A stretch of DNA of 64,000 bases from Planctomycetota bacterium. GTDB lineage: Bacteria; Planctomycetota; Planctomycetia; Pirellulales; UBA1268. The stretch covers positions 202,502 through 266,501 of the forward strand of contig QWOQ01000005.1 in the NCBI GenBank assembly GCA_003669585.1, written 5' to 3'. Within the stretch, counting starts at the first letter, position 1, and each line of letters opens with the position of its first letter. A program made the translations under genes and the position numbers. The notes under the pieces are model-generated. The model searched no databases, was not told where the DNA came from, and was given only the letters and a program-made list of their open reading frames with translations. Below are positions 62,099-64,000 of this stretch, one piece after another.

Positions 62099-62680
62099 TT
62101 ATGTTTTTTTCGCGCCACAATGAAGCTGCAATTGAAGGTGGATGGCTGCGGCAATGGCCTCAGGTTCCTGCATTCTGCCCGGACCCCGAGTGCGGCAGGA
62201 GAGCCATCCAGATGACGGCGCAAGAATCTCGACACCGTCCTCTTGCACCTGCTTGATGTTGCGTTGTACGGAAGCCTTGGCCCACATACTGGCATTCATG
62301 GCTGGTGCCATGAGCACCGGACACTCAACGCAAAGCAAAAGCGTTGACATGAGGTCGTCGGCTATTCCGCAGGCAGCCTTTGCGAGAAAGTCAGCGCTTG
62401 CAGGAGCGATACAGAAAAGTTCTGCCTTTTCTGCAAGTTCAATATGTGCTCCAAGTGGATGTCTCTGAGGTGAAAAAATCTTTGTCTCAACGGGACGACT
62501 CGTCAGAGCCGCAAATGTCGCTCTTCCAACAAATTGCTGCGATCGTGCTGACATCACTACCGTCACACGCGCACCTTGCTGCACCAGCAGGCTCGCCAGC
62601 GCAGCAGCTTTATATGCGGCAATGCCGCCCGACACACCGAGTAAAATCTCGCGTCCCTCGACCATGTGCTCATTCTTCAC
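62099..62680 (-). CDS. coaC: Phosphopantothenoylcysteine decarboxylase CoaC (separate)
   Basis: CoaC decarboxylates phosphopantothenoylcysteine with FMN. The flavodoxin-like start (LLGVSGGIAAYKAAALASLL), the catalytic His in HPLGAHIELA, the PAMNASMW motif and the Cys loop GWLSCRTRGPGRM are intact. A GTG at 62680 with AAGGGA just before it is used; an ATG five codons later is also possible. It lies 44 bp before coaB on the same strand and after rpoZ and gmk. Confidence 0.92.
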   Translation of the reverse strand: MKNEHMVEGREILLGVSGGIAAYKAAALASLLVQQGARVTVVMSARSQQFVGRATFAALTSRPVETKIFSPQRHPLGAHIELAEKAELFCIAPASADFLAKAACGIADDLMSTLLLCVECPVLMAPAMNASMWAKASVQRNIKQVQEDGVEILAPSSGWLSCRTRGPGRMQEPEAIAAAIHLQLQLHCGAKKT

Positions 62681-62730
62681 GGAGTCCCTTGAATCATTCG
62701 AGGATGGGTCCGCAAATAAATCGTCTCCAC

Positions 62731-62994
62731 TTAGAGGTTCGTCGGGAGAAAGTCGAGCGGTCCACCAGCTTCCGGTGACTCTCCAGTAATACGAAGATTG
62801 GCAGACGTATCGAGATAAATTTTGTCTTGTTTGATTTCCTCAATCACAATCTGCATTCTGTCATTGGTATCAATATCAACCAATGGACGTCCTCCGGCAT
62901 TGAGCGCCACCATTCGTTTTTGAATCAGCGTGGAAAGCTTAAATCGCCCTCCGACCTTATTGACAATTTCTTCTTCGCGCAAGTCGTCGATCAT
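62731..62994 (-). CDS. rpoZ: RNA polymerase omega subunit
   Basis: Omega helps assemble RNA polymerase by holding beta-prime. The 87-residue protein has [25 protein letters not shown], which matches the conserved core, and a divergent C-terminal tail. The ATG at 62994 is used because GGAGG lies 6 bases before it. Position between gmk and coaC matches the common gmk-rpoZ-coaBC order. Confidence 0.88.
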   Translation of the reverse strand: MIDDLREEEIVNKVGGRFKLSTLIQKRMVALNAGGRPLVDIDTNDRMQIVIEEIKQDKIYLDTSANLRITGESPEAGGPLDFLPTNL

Positions 62995-63017
62995 TACATG
63001 CCTCCTGGAGTTACTTT

Positions 63018-63626
63018 TCAACGTAGCTGGTTTGTGCTTGTTTGGCAGAATTTTTGGTACCCTGCTGCCGACAGGATGTCGTGAATTGTTTTTACGGCTT
63101 CTTCGATGTGATCGTTGACTACCCTGTGCTTATAACGGTGAGACATTTCCAACTCGCCTTTCGCCACATCGAGTCGTCTTCGAATAGCTTCTGGCGTTTC
63201 TGTACCTCGTTCTAACAGTCGTTGATCAAGCTGACGAATGTCTGCAGGCTCCACAAAGATTGTTAACGCATCAGGGTATTTCTTGAGAACGTTGAATGTA
63301 CCCTCGACGTCGATCTCAAGCACCACCCACTTCCCTTCCGCGAGTCTTGGGGCTACTTCTGCGAGAAGTGTGCCGTACCAGTGCTGGCGGCCATAGACCT
63401 GGCAGGTTTCAAGAAACTCTCCCTGACTTCGCTTTTTGTTGAATGATTCTTGTGACAAGAAGTGGTAATCGACTCCATCGATCTCACCTCGACGAGGTGA
63501 CCGTGTGGTGGCAGAGACGCTTGGAACAAGGTCCGGACATCGCGAAAAGAGAAGTCGCAGGAGCGTACTTTTTCCCACGCCGGAGGGTCCGGAAAGAACA
63601 ACAAGCATGCCTACAGGGGAACTCAT
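63018..63626 (-). CDS. gmk: Guanylate kinase
   Basis: Gmk makes GDP from GMP and ATP. The P-loop [12 protein letters not shown], the GMP-binding [20 protein letters not shown] and the lid [14 protein letters not shown] are normal. The ATG at 63626 gives 202 aa; the frame is open to 63698. Flanked by yicC and rpoZ in the usual order. Confidence 0.95.
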   Translation of the reverse strand: MSSPVGMLVVLSGPSGVGKSTLLRLLFSRCPDLVPSVSATTRSPRRGEIDGVDYHFLSQESFNKKRSQGEFLETCQVYGRQHWYGTLLAEVAPRLAEGKWVVLEIDVEGTFNVLKKYPDALTIFVEPADIRQLDQRLLERGTETPEAIRRRLDVAKGELEMSHRYKHRVVNDHIEEAVKTIHDILSAAGYQKFCQTSTNQLR

Positions 63627-63718
63627 CTTTAGAGTTGTATCATTTGGAGCCGGTGAAGGAAAAGGAGTTCTCCAAAAAACCGAACGAATCGTGCACAAAC
63701 GTACTGTCGCTCCCTTTT

Positions 63719-64000
63719 TTATTCCACGTTTTGTACCAGCTCGCGAACACGTTCGATCTGTGTTTTGAGATCGACTACCAGTGTCGCAATCGCGACATCG
63801 GAAGATTTTGAGCCGATGGTGTTGGCCTCACGGGCAAGTTCTTGCGAGAGAAATTCGAGCGCGCGTCCGGGAGAATCCTCTCTCAGACGTTCCTCAAACT
63901 GTCGCAGGTGGCTTCCCAGACGAACCAATTCCTCTGAGACGTCCGTGCGATCGGCAACCATCGCGATTTCACGAGCAAGATCCGCGTCTGTGAGAATCAC
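63719..64000 (-). CDS. yicC: YicC-family protein, C-terminal part (partial)
   Basis: The C-terminal 93 residues of a YicC/RapZ-neighbour type endoribonuclease-like protein; the start lies beyond the right edge. DVSEELVRLGSHLRQFEERL, GRALEFLSQELAREANTIGSK and VVDLKTQIERVRELVQNVE are the characteristic end motifs of the DUF1732 domain. Next to gmk, as in most bacteria. Confidence 0.9.
   Translation of the reverse strand: MILTDADLAREIAMVADRTDVSEELVRLGSHLRQFEERLREDSPGRALEFLSQELAREANTIGSKSSDVAIATLVVDLKTQIERVRELVQNVE

Overview
The window reads as a chromosomal segment of a planctomycete, most likely of the Pirellulales. The reasons are lineage-typical families: a PVC-type membrane-bound dehydrogenase fused to HEAT repeats and cytochrome c, DUF1080 (3-keto-disaccharide hydrolase) proteins, a YdjY-domain lipoprotein, a Gfo/Idh/MocA protein with a membrane tail, and a Planctomycetes/Verrucomicrobia-type bacterial microcompartment (BMC) locus. 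Coding density is high, base composition is moderate, and there are no insertion sequences, phage genes, CRISPR arrays or RNA genes that I can support.

Layout. 1-2.6 kb is the tail of a cell-wall/division cluster (degenerate Mur ligase C-terminus, MurB-like protein, FtsQ-like protein). 2.6-9.5 kb holds an isochorismatase-like hydrolase, a 1693-residue ceramidase-like/LamG/dehydrogenase/HEAT/cytochrome c fusion and an E2-like acyltransferase. 9.5-17.5 kb has housekeeping genes (tsaE, thiL, cinA, aat), two HtrA-type proteases and a membrane-anchored Gfo/Idh protein. 17.5-23 kb, minus strand, is a type VII secretion-like cluster: an EssC/FtsK-like ATPase plus three small helical proteins, one of them WXG100-like. 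23.3-43.1 kb carries hemQ, a YdjY lipoprotein, an unrecognised 640-residue protein, yggS, greA, a zinc-ribbon protein, dnaG-rpoD, a lone receiver, a PAP2 phosphatase, yifB, two DUF1080 proteins, STAS and HD proteins and an ABC exporter pair.

43.1-52.0 kb, minus strand, is a compact BMC locus: DeoR-type regulator, PduL, two BMC-H proteins, a divergent acetate-kinase-like enzyme, three BMC-P (EutN/CcmL) proteins, a CoA-acylating aldehyde dehydrogenase, an uncharacterised protein, a class II aldolase and a lactate/malate dehydrogenase-like enzyme. By analogy with the fucose/rhamnose BMC characterised in Planctopirus limnophila, the aldolase would release lactaldehyde in the shell, the aldehyde dehydrogenase would make lactyl-CoA, PduL lactyl-phosphate, and the kinase lactate plus ATP. 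Four of the non-shell proteins carry short amphipathic helices that look like encapsulation peptides.

52.3-64 kb returns to housekeeping on the minus strand: purN, ileS, a purine nucleoside phosphorylase, a striking lysine-rich bipolar protein, argJ-argC, and the coaB/coaC/rpoZ/gmk/yicC series, which runs off the right edge.

The most interesting leads are the type VII-like cluster, the unassigned 250-residue BMC protein and shared targeting-helix pattern, the MurB-like protein lacking two of three catalytic residues, and a set of non-standard enzyme variants (acetate kinase-like, CinA, STAS). All functional statements come from reading motifs by eye; no database search was run.
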